Shown: positions 52,306 to 62,256, counted from the stretch's first letter. The stretch: 64,000 bases of DNA from SIG603 sp964369415 (GCA_964369415.1 CAYJFP010000006.1:1-64000); one strand, 5' to 3'. The notes: generated from the letters alone by a model not told the origin. A program made the numbers and translations.

Positions 52306-53112
52306 TTATTCGATAGTTATCATCATGGGCTTTCTATCTTTGTATACAGTATAGTAATCAAACCCAATTTCTTTAAGCATTTCAAGGGTTTCGGGAATTC
52401 CCTTTACCATGTCGTCTAATCTATGAGCATCAGAACCTATTGTCAAAAGTTTTCCGCCCATGTCTTTATAAAGTTTTAAAAGTTTTTTACCAGGCAAAGT
52501 TTCATTTAAATTCTGCCTTAAGCCTGAGGTGTTGACTTCAAGTGCAATTTCTCTATCCATCAATAATGAAAAAATTTCTTTAACATCGTCTAAATAAGGA
52601 TCGAAGCTTAAAAATCCACCGTTACTGTCTCTCATGTATCTTAAAGGATAGGTTAAATGAGCAAGAGTATCAAATTTACCCCAATTAATCATCTCGCAAA
52701 TCTCTTTAAAATATTTTTTTAAATACTCATCACAATCTTTACTATCGTTATCCCAATAATAAAAATCCTCTTCGCCTTTAACGTTATGTAGTGAACCTAT
52801 AACAAAGTCATAGTCCTTTTTTAATATATTGTTTGCAATTTTAAGCTCTTGAAATGGTTGTCCTAATTCGACACCAGTTAGAAAGAAAGGGAATTTATCT
52901 TTCATAATAAGCATTTCTTTATACGAATTTTCATTTACAGGCCTATATGGATGAGGCGGCAAATCAAGCCGTTCACATTCGCAGTGATCTGTAACAGTAA
53001 AATATAGTAAATTTAATTCTTTAGCTTTTTCACACATTGATAAAAGTGAATCATTTCCGTCATAAGAGTGGTTACTGTGCGTATGGCAGTCTGAAATATT
53101 TTTAAATTTCAA
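52306..53112 (-). CDS. PHP-domain histidinol-phosphatase-like protein
   Basis: A PHP-family phosphatase, similar to HisJ, which makes histidinol from its phosphate. Seen: 268 residues; the metal-binding SDCHTHSNHSYDGNDS, TVTDHCE, SLHNV and TIGSDAHRLDDM motifs of the family. Its real substrate is unknown since no his genes are nearby. I prefer the TTG at 53112 because GGGAGGG lies eight bases upstream; an ATG further up lacks an SD. Confidence 0.85.
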   Translation of the reverse strand: MKFKNISDCHTHSNHSYDGNDSLLSMCEKAKELNLLYFTVTDHCECERLDLPPHPYRPVNENSYKEMLIMKDKFPFFLTGVELGQPFQELKIANNILKKDYDFVIGSLHNVKGEEDFYYWDNDSKDCDEYLKKYFKEICEMINWGKFDTLAHLTYPLRYMRDSNGGFLSFDPYLDDVKEIFSLLMDREIALEVNTSGLRQNLNETLPGKKLLKLYKDMGGKLLTIGSDAHRLDDMVKGIPETLEMLKEIGFDYYTVYKDRKPMMITIE

Positions 53113-53143
53113 ATGAATTACCCTCCCAAGCATATTTTTCATT

Positions 53144-53172
53144 ATTGTACCACAAATAATAATATATTGCAA
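53144..53172 (-). promoter_or_regulatory. sigma-A promoter of the PHP-lrp-ispE group
   Basis: TTGCAA (53172-53167) and TACAAT (53149-53144) with a 17-base spacer on the minus strand. The start would fall near 53137, 25 bases before the PHP gene. Confidence 0.7.
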
Positions 53173-53200
53173 AATAAAATACAAAAATATTGCGATATAC

Positions 53201-53229
53201 TTGACATATTGGATATTTTAATTCATAAT
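53201..53229 (+). promoter_or_regulatory. sigma-A promoter of the ACT-UPF0210 pair
   Basis: TTGACA (53201-53206), 17-base spacer, CATAAT (53224-53229). The start codon at 53260 lies about 30 bases further, behind an AAGGGTG SD. It faces away from the promoter at 53144. Confidence 0.75.
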
Positions 53230-53259
53230 TAAGGAATACTTAAGAAAAAGGGTGATTTT

Positions 53260-53529
53260 ATGAGAGCTGTTATTACAGTTTTGGGAAAAGATACAGTAGG
53301 TATTTTAGCGAAAATTTCGGCAGTATGTGCTGAACATAGCGTTAATGTTATGGAGGTTACTCAGTCCGTTATGCAAGACCTTTTTGCAATGATAATGATG
53401 GTTGACCTTAAAGGTAGTAGCATACCGTTTAGTGAGCTTAGCGAAAAGCTTACAACTGAAGGTGAAAAAATGGGGCTTAAAGTTCATGTGATGCACGAAG
53501 ACATTTTTAATTCAATGCACCGCATATAA
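53260..53529 (+). CDS. ACT-domain protein, UPF0237
   Basis: An 89-residue stand-alone ACT domain, probably an amino acid or small-molecule sensor. Seen: MRAVITVLGKDTVGILAKIS and VNVMEVTQSVMQDLFAMIMM, the UPF0237 pattern. It is paired with the UPF0210 gene 11 bases downstream, a widely conserved couple. Confidence 0.92.
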   Translation: MRAVITVLGKDTVGILAKISAVCAEHSVNVMEVTQSVMQDLFAMIMMVDLKGSSIPFSELSEKLTTEGEKMGLKVHVMHEDIFNSMHRI

Positions 53530-53540
53530 GGGGGAAGAAA

Positions 53541-54902
53541 ATGCTTAACACAGGTGATATCTTAGAAACCATTAATATGATAGAAAACGAGGATTTAGAC
53601 GTAAGAACCATTACAATGGGCATTTCACTGCTTGATTGTATTACGGGGGATGCGAAAAAGACTTGTGATTTAATTTATGATAAAATATGCAGAAATGCAA
53701 AAACTCTTGTTAAAACAGGAGAAGATATAAGTAAGGAATTTGGAATTCCTATAGTAAACAAGAGGGTTTCGGTAACTCCTATTGCGCTTATTTCTGGCGC
53801 TACTTTAGGAATTGACCCGATTATTTATGCTAAAACTTTGGATAGAGCGGCAAAAGAAATCGGTGTAAACTTCATAGGCGGTTATTCTGCCCTTGTTCAT
53901 AAAGGTTTTGGACCTGGTGACTATGCTTTAATAGAGAGCATACCACAAGCTTTGGCTGAGACTGATTTTGTGTGCTCTTCTGTAAATATTGGAACGACTA
54001 AAGCTGGAATCAACATGGATGCTGTCAAAAAAATGGGACATGTTATTAAAAGATGTGCAGAGCTAACTAAGGATAGGGAATGCATTGGTGCGGCTAAATT
54101 AGTCGTATTTTGTAATGCTCCTGAAGATAATCCATTTATGGCTGGTGCGTTTCACGGCGTTGGAGAGCCTGACTGCGTTATTAATGTTGGCGTTTCAGGC
54201 CCTGGTGTTGTAAGAGCGGCCCTTTCAAAGCTACCTAAAGACTGCAATTTGACAGAAGTTGCAGATTTGATTAAGAGAACTGCGTTTAAAATTACAAGAA
54301 TGGGACAATTAGTTGCCATGGAGGCTTCAAAAAGATTGTGCGTGCCTTTTGGCATAGTTGATCTTTCATTAGCACCTACACCAGCTATAGGCGACAGCGT
54401 TGCCTATATTTTAGAGGAAATGGGTCTAGAGCAGTGCGGTGCACACGGAACAACTGCTGCACTTGCGCTGTTAAACGATGCGGTTAAAAAAGGCGGAGTC
54501 ATGGCTTCGTCTCACGTTGGTGGATTATCTGGCGCATTTATTCCAGTTTCTGAAGATGCGGGAATGATTGAAGCGGCAAGAAGCGGCGCACTAACTCTTA
54601 ATAAACTTGAAGCTATGACTTGCGTTTGTTCTGTTGGGCTTGACATGATTATTTTGCCTGGTGATACAAGTGCCGAAATTTTATCGGGTATCATTGCAGA
54701 TGAAGCGGCGATAGGCATGGTGAACTCTAAGACAACAGCGGTTAGAGTAATTCCAGCTATAGGTAAAAAGGCAGGGGAAGAGCTTAACTTTGGTGGACTC
54801 TTGGGAACAGGACCGATAATGGCGGTTAATGAGAAAAGCCCGTCTGTATTTATCGAAAGAGGCGGAAGAATTCCGGCTCCACTTCAAAGTTTAAAGAATT
54901 AA
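53541..54902 (+). CDS. UPF0210 (PFL-like) family protein
   Basis: A 453-residue protein of the UPF0210 family, distantly linked to the pyruvate formate-lyase fold; its activity is not known. Seen: MNTGDILETINMIENEDLDV-type opening (LNTGDILETINMI), LDVRTITMGISLLDC, and HGVGEPDCVINVGVSGPGVV. It appears with UPF0237 in many anaerobes. No glycyl radical motif was seen. Confidence 0.9.
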   Translation: MLNTGDILETINMIENEDLDVRTITMGISLLDCITGDAKKTCDLIYDKICRNAKTLVKTGEDISKEFGIPIVNKRVSVTPIALISGATLGIDPIIYAKTLDRAAKEIGVNFIGGYSALVHKGFGPGDYALIESIPQALAETDFVCSSVNIGTTKAGINMDAVKKMGHVIKRCAELTKDRECIGAAKLVVFCNAPEDNPFMAGAFHGVGEPDCVINVGVSGPGVVRAALSKLPKDCNLTEVADLIKRTAFKITRMGQLVAMEASKRLCVPFGIVDLSLAPTPAIGDSVAYILEEMGLEQCGAHGTTAALALLNDAVKKGGVMASSHVGGLSGAFIPVSEDAGMIEAARSGALTLNKLEAMTCVCSVGLDMIILPGDTSAEILSGIIADEAAIGMVNSKTTAVRVIPAIGKKAGEELNFGGLLGTGPIMAVNEKSPSVFIERGGRIPAPLQSLKN

Positions 54903-54965
54903 TTTGTATAATTTGTATTTTTTAGCCAATAATATCATCAAACAATAATAAAAGGTGGTATTTAC

Positions 54966-55184
54966 ATGGTTATAGTAGATGTTATCGCATTGGTGCTTTT
55001 GATTGTTGGCGGACTTAACTGGGGGCTTATAGGTATATTTGAGTTTGACCTTGTGGCTTTTTTATTCGGCGGTCAAAGTGCGATGCTCTCAAGGGTAGTG
55101 TACACTTTAGTCGGCATATGTGCCTTATGGGCAATAACATTTCTCTTTAAAAAGAATGAAGGGATTACTACAAAAAGTGAATAA
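54966..55184 (+). CDS. DUF378 small membrane protein
   Basis: A 72-residue protein with two membrane spans; function unknown. Seen: LLIVGGLNWGLIGIFEFDLV, the family hallmark (GGLNWGL), followed by VVYTLVGICALW. SD AAAAGGTGG upstream, and a strong terminator follows. Confidence 0.88.
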   Translation: MVIVDVIALVLLIVGGLNWGLIGIFEFDLVAFLFGGQSAMLSRVVYTLVGICALWAITFLFKKNEGITTKSE

Positions 55185-55195
55185 TTCTAAGAAAA

Positions 55196-55222
55196 CGGCC
55201 TGTCTTTTGACAGGCTGTTTTT
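55196..55222 (+). terminator. terminator after DUF378
   Basis: GCCTGTC-TTTT-GACAGGC stem followed by TGTTTTTTATTT. Confidence 0.88.
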
Positions 55223-55238
55223 TATTTCTAAATATTAT

Positions 55239-55267
55239 TTGAGAAATATTTTGTTTTATGCTATAAT
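55239..55267 (+). promoter_or_regulatory. sigma-A promoter of the flippase-ABC group
   Basis: TTGAGA (55239-55244), 17-base spacer, TATAAT (55262-55267), 37 bases before the flippase ATG at 55304. An SD TTGGAAGGA follows. It comes right after a terminator, so a new transcription unit begins here. Confidence 0.8.
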
Positions 55268-55303
55268 ATTCGGTAATGAAAATTTTGGAAGGATGACTTT
55301 AAT

Positions 55304-56923
55304 ATGCCAAAAGAGCAGAAACAAAGTTTTGTCAAAGGAGCGGCAATTTTATCGGCTTCGACTCTTATTGTAAAATTGTTGGGTCTTTTATTTTCTATAC
55401 CACTTGCTAATACAGTAAGCGTTAAATCTATGTCGTATTTTTATACTGCATACGATATTTTTACGGTTTTTCTGATACTTTCCACTGCAGGACTACCTAT
55501 AGCTGTTTCGAGAATGGTTGCTACAAGCTATAATAACGGATACAAAAAGCAAGGGAACAAGGTGCTGTCGGTTTCTTTTTGGCTGTTTTTTTCATTGGGA
55601 CTATTCGGCGCATTAGTCATGTTCTTTTTTGCCGATTTTATAGCTGGTGATGTGATGGGAAATCCTGGTGCTGGCTATGCGATAATGGCCTTGGCACCGA
55701 CTATGTTTTTTATCTCAATAATGTCGGCGTATAGAGGATATTTTCAAGGTAGAAGCAATATGATTCCGACGGCAATGTCTCAAATGATAGAGGCTACAAC
55801 AAAGATATTAATAGGAATTCCACTGGCACTTCTTGTGGTATTTTACATGGGAGACGAAGACCTTGCCTCGGCTGGTGCCATCTTGGGCGTTTCAATAAGT
55901 GCAGGACTTGGTGCATTATACTTAATGATTTACCACGCTAGACAAAAGAGGATAGATAGATTAAACCCCGACAAGGGCAGTGATGAAGTAAAAAGTGCAA
56001 AAAATATTATAGTAGAGCTGTTGAAATTCTCGATTCCTATCGCCGTTGGTGTGTGTTTCTTAAACGTGCTTGACTTGATTGATGCATCGATACTCATGAC
56101 AAGAATTCAAGACAGTGCAGGATTCACCCTTGATGAAGCCGAATTTGCAAGGGGTGTGTTAGGACATGCTCGAAAATTTTACGATTTGCCAGGCGCCTTC
56201 GTGATTCCTTTTTCGACTAGCCTTTTGCCGATACTTTCAGCGGCTGTAGAAGCTAAAAGAACAAAGGAAATTAATACTACTAGCGCATTATCGCTTAAAC
56301 TAACCTTGCTAGTAGCAATTCCGTCTAGTATCGGAATGATTATATTTGCAGATCCTATTTCAAGGCTATTACTCATCGGAAACCCTTCTGCGGCTGATGG
56401 AACGATACCATTATTAGCTTCAAGCAGTATAGGAATCATTTTTACAGGCATGATTTTTACCACCAACTCGATTTTGCAGTCGTTTGGAAAGCCTAATATT
56501 CCAGTAAGGAATATGGCCATAGGTGGAATACTAAAAATAATTTTATCCTATATTCTAATAGGAATACCAGAAATTAACGTGATGGGTGCGGTTATAAGCT
56601 CGGTGGTTTCATATTTGCTTATCATGATACTAAATATTGTTTCACTAAGAAAGTTTATTCCAAAGTGGCAAGGTTTTATTAAAACAGCGTTTAGACCGAC
56701 TTTATCAGCCTTGTGTATGGGCGGCATTTCATATGGGATATATATGCTGTTATCCATGTTTATTAGCCCTCAGTTTGCAGTTATACCTGTAATTTTTATA
56801 GCAATTTTGCTCTATGCAGTTTTTTGCCTTTTATTTAAAGCTGTTAAATATGAAGACGTTGTCTCTATGCCAAAAGGTAGAACTATTGCCCGTATTTTAA
56901 AGTTAAAACCTTCGGAGGAATGA
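55304..56923 (+). CDS. MurJ/YtgP-like lipid flippase
   Basis: A 539-residue membrane protein with about 14 spans, similar to YtgP/MurJ and SpoVB. Seen: SFVKGAAILSASTLIVKLLG, FSIPLANTVSVKSMSYFYTA, MSAYRGYFQGRSNMIPTAMS; the RGYFQG motif marks this group. Family knowledge: it moves lipid II or related precursors across the membrane. It is a distinct relative of the SpoVB-like gene at 7231. Confidence 0.88.
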   Translation: MPKEQKQSFVKGAAILSASTLIVKLLGLLFSIPLANTVSVKSMSYFYTAYDIFTVFLILSTAGLPIAVSRMVATSYNNGYKKQGNKVLSVSFWLFFSLGLFGALVMFFFADFIAGDVMGNPGAGYAIMALAPTMFFISIMSAYRGYFQGRSNMIPTAMSQMIEATTKILIGIPLALLVVFYMGDEDLASAGAILGVSISAGLGALYLMIYHARQKRIDRLNPDKGSDEVKSAKNIIVELLKFSIPIAVGVCFLNVLDLIDASILMTRIQDSAGFTLDEAEFARGVLGHARKFYDLPGAFVIPFSTSLLPILSAAVEAKRTKEINTTSALSLKLTLLVAIPSSIGMIIFADPISRLLLIGNPSAADGTIPLLASSSIGIIFTGMIFTTNSILQSFGKPNIPVRNMAIGGILKIILSYILIGIPEINVMGAVISSVVSYLLIMILNIVSLRKFIPKWQGFIKTAFRPTLSALCMGGISYGIYMLLSMFISPQFAVIPVIFIAILLYAVFCLLFKAVKYEDVVSMPKGRTIARILKLKPSEE

Positions 56924-56927
56924 TATT

Positions 56928-58643
56928 TTGAAAAAGCTGTACAAATATCTTAGTGATTATAAAAAAGAATGTATTTTAGGTCCTTCTTTTAAATTATTAG
57001 AGGCTACCTTTGAACTATTAATCCCCTTAATTGTAGCATCAATAGTCGATATTGGAATTAACAAGGGAGACACGACTTATATTATAAATATGAGTTTACT
57101 TATGATAGGTCTTGGAACTGTCGGATTTATTTGCTCAATTACAGCTCAGTATTTTGCGGCAAAGGCAGCAACAGGATTTTCTACGAAACTGCGACATAGC
57201 TTGCTTAAGCATATTCAAAGTTTAAGCTATAAGGAAATTGATAGCATTTCAGTGTCTACACTGATTACAAGGATGACTTCTGATGTAAATCAAGTTCAAA
57301 CCGGAATAAATTTAGCACTGCGATTATTATTAAGGTCTCCGTTTGTCGTTTTGGGCGCCGCTATAATGGCATTTACCATAGATTTTCACTTAGCATTAAT
57401 TTTTGCAGTGCTAATTCCAGCACTATGCATTGTAGTGTTTGGCATAATGCTTTACACCATACCTTTATATAAAAAAGTACAGAAAAATTTAGATAAAGTG
57501 ACTAAGGCGACTAGAGAAAATCTTAACGGAGTGAGAGTTTTAAGGGCTTTTTGCAAAGAAGATGATGAAGTAAAATCATTTCAAGACAATACTAAAAGTC
57601 TAAATATAATTCAAAAATTTTCATCTAAAATCTCTGCACTGATGAATCCTGTCAGCTTAATTTTCGTAAATGCAGCGGTAATTGTACTAATTTATTCAGG
57701 CTCATTTAGTGTTAATCTCGGAACTTTAACTCAAGGAGAGGTGCTAGCTCTTTACAATTATTTAAGTCAAATATTAATTGAGCTTATAAAAACCGCAGAC
57801 TTAATTATAACTATGACTAAGGCTTCGGCTTGCGCAGATAGGGTATCGAGCGTTTTAGAAGTGAAATCTTCTGAGTTAAAGGATGGTAAAAGTACTTTAG
57901 AGAATACTGATATTGAATTTAAAAATGTAAGTTTAAAGTATTATGAAGGCAGTGACGAGTCTCTTTCGGGCATTAATTTCAAGGTGAAAAAAGGGCAAAC
58001 TGTCGGTGTAATTGGTGGTACGGGTAGCGGAAAAACAAGTCTTGTAAATTTAATTCCGAGTTTTTATAAGTGTACATTTGGTGAAGTTACTATAGGAAAT
58101 ATAAATGTAAATGATATTGACAAAGACTATCTAAGAAGCATTATAAGTGTTGTGCCTCAAAAGGCAGTATTGTTTTCTGGTACAGTTGAATCAAACCTTA
58201 AATGGGGAAATGAAAACGCCAATGAAGAAGAAATGTATAAGGCACTTGAGCTCTCTCAGGCAAAAGAGATAGTAGATTCAAAAGATGGTCTTAAAACAGT
58301 GGTAGATGAAGGCGGAAGAAATTTTTCTGGTGGACAAAAGCAAAGACTTTGTATTGCAAGGGCACTTGTGAAAAAGTCAGAGATACTAATACTCGACGAC
58401 TCAGCATCGGCACTTGACTATGCAACAGATGCAAAACTTAGAACCTCTATAGCAAACCTTGAGAACAAACCCACTACTTTCATTGTTTCTCAAAGGGCAT
58501 CTTCGGTTAAAAATGCAGACATCATCCTAGTACTTGAAGATGGAAGGCTTGTCGCAAAAGGAAGCCATGAAGAATTAATTGAGTCTTGCAGTGTATATAG
58601 TGAGATTTATTATACCCAGTTTCCAAGGGAGGAGAGAGTATGA
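56928..58643 (+). CDS. ABC exporter half, degenerate ATPase site
   Basis: A half-transporter (571 residues): six membrane spans, then an ATPase with Walker A GGTGSGKT (about 362), signature FSGGQKQRL (about 465) and Walker B LILDDSASALD (about 488). The catalytic Glu is replaced by Asp, and the H-loop His by Gln (FIVSQRASS). These changes mark the non-catalytic half of a heterodimeric exporter such as TM287/288. It starts at TTG, 4 bases after the flippase, and overlaps the next half by four bases. Confidence 0.92.
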   Translation: MKKLYKYLSDYKKECILGPSFKLLEATFELLIPLIVASIVDIGINKGDTTYIINMSLLMIGLGTVGFICSITAQYFAAKAATGFSTKLRHSLLKHIQSLSYKEIDSISVSTLITRMTSDVNQVQTGINLALRLLLRSPFVVLGAAIMAFTIDFHLALIFAVLIPALCIVVFGIMLYTIPLYKKVQKNLDKVTKATRENLNGVRVLRAFCKEDDEVKSFQDNTKSLNIIQKFSSKISALMNPVSLIFVNAAVIVLIYSGSFSVNLGTLTQGEVLALYNYLSQILIELIKTADLIITMTKASACADRVSSVLEVKSSELKDGKSTLENTDIEFKNVSLKYYEGSDESLSGINFKVKKGQTVGVIGGTGSGKTSLVNLIPSFYKCTFGEVTIGNINVNDIDKDYLRSIISVVPQKAVLFSGTVESNLKWGNENANEEEMYKALELSQAKEIVDSKDGLKTVVDEGGRNFSGGQKQRLCIARALVKKSEILILDDSASALDYATDAKLRTSIANLENKPTTFIVSQRASSVKNADIILVLEDGRLVAKGSHEELIESCSVYSEIYYTQFPREERV

Positions 58644-60376
58644 AGAACAACAAAGATACGATAAAGAAGACGCTTAAAAGGCTGAAACCTTATTCACATT
58701 TGATTGCACTTTCATCATTTCTTGCATTAATATTTGTTGTATTAAATTTATTGATTCCGATTTTAGTCGGACAAGCAGTAGACAGTATAGTAGGAAAAGG
58801 AAATGTAATTTTTGAAAACGTGTTTCAAAAATTAATTTTAATAGGAATTTGTGCACTTTCAGCCGGTATTTGCCAGTGGATAATTACAAGAATAAACAAT
58901 CATGTAAGCTTTTCGGTAGTTAAAGATTTAAGAAATGACTTGTTTTCTCATGTTCAAAAACTTCCTATAAAATTTCTTGATAATAAGTCAAGTGGAAATA
59001 TCGTTAGTAATATGATAACAGATGTTGACCAGTTTTCAGATGGTCTTCTTCTAGGTTTTTCAGCGTTTTTAACGGGTGTAATGACTATTTTAGGTACATT
59101 GTTTTTTATGATTTACCTTAATTTTATTATGGCTTTAGTAGTTGTATTAGTTACGCCTCTATCATTTGTTGTAGCATCATTTATTGCAAAGAGGACGCAT
59201 AAAATGTTTATGCAGCAGTCAGAAATTAGGGGAGAGCAGACTTCGATTATTAATGAATCCATTGGAGAGCTCAAAACTGTGAAGGCTTTTTCACATGAGG
59301 ATGAAGTCTTAGAAAAGTTTGATGAAGTCAATGAAAGGCTTAGAGTTTGTTCGCTAAAAGCCATGTTTTTCTCTTCAATCACTAATCCAGCGACACGATT
59401 TGTAAATTCAGTAGTGTATTCTGCTGTTACCTTAGCGGGAGCGTTGTTAGCAGTCACTTCGGGATTTACTGTAGGTGCTCTTACAAGCTTTTTGAGTTAT
59501 GCTAATCAGTATACTAAGCCGTTTAACGAGATTTCATCTGTTGTTACCGAGCTTCAAAATGCCTTTGCATGTGCTAAAAGGGTCTTTGATTTGCTTGAAA
59601 CAGATGAAGTTATAGAGAAATCATCTGGTAAAGCCAAAGAAATTGAAGGTGATATTTTAATTAAAGATGTAAAATTTTCTTATTCGGAAGAAAAAGAACT
59701 AATTAAATGCCTTAACTTAAGAGCAAATAAAGGAAAAAGAATTGCAATAGTAGGACCTACAGGTTGTGGTAAAACTACAATGATAAATCTTTTGATGCGG
59801 TTTTATGAAATTCAAGGTGGCGATATTTTTATTGATAATACAAATATAAAAGATATGTCTTATCATGAACTTCGCTCCTCTTTCGGCATGGTTTTACAAG
59901 ATACTTGGTTGAAATCTGGTACCATTAAAGAAAATATTCTTTTGGGTAGGGACAATTTTTCAGATGAAGATGTTGTAAATGCAGCTAAAAAAGCACATGC
60001 ACATAGCTTTATTAAAAGACTTCCGAACGGATATGAAACGGAGATAGGGGAAGCTGGAGGAAACTTATCGCAAGGAGAAAAACAGCTTTTGTGTATCGCA
60101 AGACTCATGATTTCCTTGCCTCCAATGCTTATCCTTGACGAGGCAACAAGTTCTATTGATACAAGGACTGAAATTAAAATTCAAAAAGCATTTGAAGAGA
60201 TGATGAAAGGTCGAACAAGCTTTATAGTCGCACATCGGCTGTCAACCATAGTAAAGTGCGATACGATTATAGTCATGGACAAGGGGAAAATAATTGAAAA
60301 TGGTAGTCATGAAGAGCTTTTGAAAATTAAAGATGGTTTTTACAAAAATCTATACAACAGCCAATTTGCAAAGTAA
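58640..60376 (+). CDS. ABC exporter half, catalytic ATPase site
   Basis: The partner half (578 residues): six spans, Walker A GPTGCGKTT (about 371), signature LSQGEKQLL (about 475), Walker B LILDEATSSID with the catalytic Glu, and H-loop FIVAHRLS. The signature is non-standard (LSQGE). Family knowledge: heterodimeric exporters use one good and one degenerate site and carry drugs, lipids or peptides; the substrate is unknown here. ATG overlaps the first half's stop. Confidence 0.93.
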   Translation: MKNNKDTIKKTLKRLKPYSHLIALSSFLALIFVVLNLLIPILVGQAVDSIVGKGNVIFENVFQKLILIGICALSAGICQWIITRINNHVSFSVVKDLRNDLFSHVQKLPIKFLDNKSSGNIVSNMITDVDQFSDGLLLGFSAFLTGVMTILGTLFFMIYLNFIMALVVVLVTPLSFVVASFIAKRTHKMFMQQSEIRGEQTSIINESIGELKTVKAFSHEDEVLEKFDEVNERLRVCSLKAMFFSSITNPATRFVNSVVYSAVTLAGALLAVTSGFTVGALTSFLSYANQYTKPFNEISSVVTELQNAFACAKRVFDLLETDEVIEKSSGKAKEIEGDILIKDVKFSYSEEKELIKCLNLRANKGKRIAIVGPTGCGKTTMINLLMRFYEIQGGDIFIDNTNIKDMSYHELRSSFGMVLQDTWLKSGTIKENILLGRDNFSDEDVVNAAKKAHAHSFIKRLPNGYETEIGEAGGNLSQGEKQLLCIARLMISLPPMLILDEATSSIDTRTEIKIQKAFEEMMKGRTSFIVAHRLSTIVKCDTIIVMDKGKIIENGSHEELLKIKDGFYKNLYNSQFAK

Positions 60377-60417
60377 ACACAGCCTTAATGGAATATTCCA
60401 TTAAGGCTGTGTTTTTA
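60375..60417. terminator. bidirectional terminator
   Basis: ACACAGCCTTAATGGAAT and its reverse complement form an almost perfect palindrome with a short loop, followed by TTTTT on the plus side and preceded by AA runs. It separates the ABC exporter from the convergent glycosyltransferase. Confidence 0.88.
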
Positions 60418-62256
60418 TGTTTTATATAATCTCAAGCTAAAATCTTCTCTTTCAAGACTTAAGTTTTTGTTGTAATATGGATCTCCATTTTCAAAAATTT
60501 CATTATGACGTTTTCGTAAGAGATTTCCTTCGCTTTCAAGTCGTGCTTTCTTTTCAGGAGTGTCCTCAAAGCCTCTGCTGATAGATTCATAATGATAAAG
60601 TTCGGCATATGGGGTAAAGCAAATAAGGTATCCTAAAGCTCTAACTCTAAGGCAAAAATCAATATCGTTATACGCTACTTTAAACAATGGGTCTAAGCCA
60701 TCAAGAGTTCTATAGACAGAACTTTTTACCATCATACAGGCGCCTGTCACGGCAGAAAGATTCTGCGGAAAATACAACCTGCCAATATATCCTAAATCAC
60801 CACGCTTATATGCCTTGTGTGCATGTCCGGCAGTGCCGCCAATTCCAACAATAACACCAGCGTGCTGTATGGTGTCATTAGGAAAATAAAGCATTGCACC
60901 TGTAACGGCGACATCGTCTCGTTGATTATACATCAGCATTTCTTCAATCCAGTTTGCAGTTATGATTTCGGTATCATTGTTTAAAAGGATTATATGCTCA
61001 CCTTTACAATATTTAAAGCCAAAATTATTGATTTTAGAGAAATTAAAGTCACCTTTATAATGAACGACTTTAATTTTTTCTATAGTATTTAAGCTCTCAT
61101 AATAGTTGAAAATTTCACTTGTTTCACTGTTGTTTTCAACTATTATGATTTCAAAATTTTCATAAGTAGAAAATTCTAAAATGGAATCAACACATCTTTT
61201 AAGCATATCTCTTTGGTCTTTATTAGGAATGATAATTGAAATTAATGGTTTAGAGCTTAGCTCATATTTAATTCTATATGTGGTCGGCAAAAGCTTGGTG
61301 CTTTCTACACTGGCACTTAAACCGCTTCGCTTTAAATGAGAAGATACAGCATTTATCCCAGCATCAATAGCATAAGACTTGCTGTTTAAATCCATTGCAA
61401 CTGAATTTGGATGGCTGCGCCAATAATAAAGCACTCTTGGGATATGTGTAATTTTCTCAGCTTTTTCTGTAAGCCTTAGAATCATGTCGTGGTCTTGAGA
61501 ACCGTCAAATTCTTTTCTAAAGCCACCTACTTTATCAAAAAGTGATTTTTTGAATACGGAAAAATGGCAAATATAATTGTTAGCCCTTAAATTATCTGGT
61601 GCAAAATCAGGTTTTAAATTAATCATTATTGAGTTATTTACTTGACTTAGAAAGACCAATTCATCGCAGTAAATGAAGTCTGAATGAAAGTTTTCAATTT
61701 CTTTTCTATAATAAAAAAGCGCAGTGGGGTGAAGTAAATCGTCGTGATCAAAAAGGGCTATATATTCTCCTGTCGACATTTCAATAGCAGCATTTGTATT
61801 TTCGGAAATACCTAGATTCTTACTAAGCTTCTTATATTTAATTCGTTCATCATTGTTTGCGTATTCCTTACAAATAGCACCTACATTTTGGTGATTTTCA
61901 TCGCTTCCGTCAGCTAGACACAGCTCCCAATTATTATAAGTCTGAGAAATTACAGAATCAATCATTTCCTTTAAAAACTTATTTGGAGTGTTGTAAAGCG
62001 GAACAATTATACTAAATTTGATATCTCGTTTAAAAACAGTGGTTTCTTGTATTTCACGTTCTTCTTTTGAAATTTTAATTCCAAAAGCATGATTAAAAAT
62101 AAATTTTCTAAAAAGCTTTTCATATATAATTCTGAAAGTTAATTTTAAACCTTTATTTTTTAAACTTGAAATAGTTTTGTATGGAACTGAAGTCAATTTG
62201 AAATTTCTAAGAAAATTCTTAATCTTTCTAATAGTACTTGGATTTTCTATTTGCAT
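60415..62256 (-). CDS. two-domain family 2 glycosyltransferase
   Basis: A 613-residue cytoplasmic or membrane-associated enzyme that probably adds sugars to a cell-surface or flagellar glycan. Seen: two GT-A domains. The first has FSIIVPLYNTPNKFLKEMID, LCLADGSDENHQ and the metal-binding ALFDHDDLLHP; the second ISIIIPNKDQRDMLKRCVDS, ILLNNDTEIIT and IDFCLRVRALGYLICFTPYA. Two domains suggest a polymerase or a bifunctional enzyme. It is followed by rfbD on the same strand. The acceptor is unknown. Confidence 0.88.
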   Translation of the reverse strand: MQIENPSTIRKIKNFLRNFKLTSVPYKTISSLKNKGLKLTFRIIYEKLFRKFIFNHAFGIKISKEEREIQETTVFKRDIKFSIIVPLYNTPNKFLKEMIDSVISQTYNNWELCLADGSDENHQNVGAICKEYANNDERIKYKKLSKNLGISENTNAAIEMSTGEYIALFDHDDLLHPTALFYYRKEIENFHSDFIYCDELVFLSQVNNSIMINLKPDFAPDNLRANNYICHFSVFKKSLFDKVGGFRKEFDGSQDHDMILRLTEKAEKITHIPRVLYYWRSHPNSVAMDLNSKSYAIDAGINAVSSHLKRSGLSASVESTKLLPTTYRIKYELSSKPLISIIIPNKDQRDMLKRCVDSILEFSTYENFEIIIVENNSETSEIFNYYESLNTIEKIKVVHYKGDFNFSKINNFGFKYCKGEHIILLNNDTEIITANWIEEMLMYNQRDDVAVTGAMLYFPNDTIQHAGVIVGIGGTAGHAHKAYKRGDLGYIGRLYFPQNLSAVTGACMMVKSSVYRTLDGLDPLFKVAYNDIDFCLRVRALGYLICFTPYAELYHYESISRGFEDTPEKKARLESEGNLLRKRHNEIFENGDPYYNKNLSLEREDFSLRLYKT

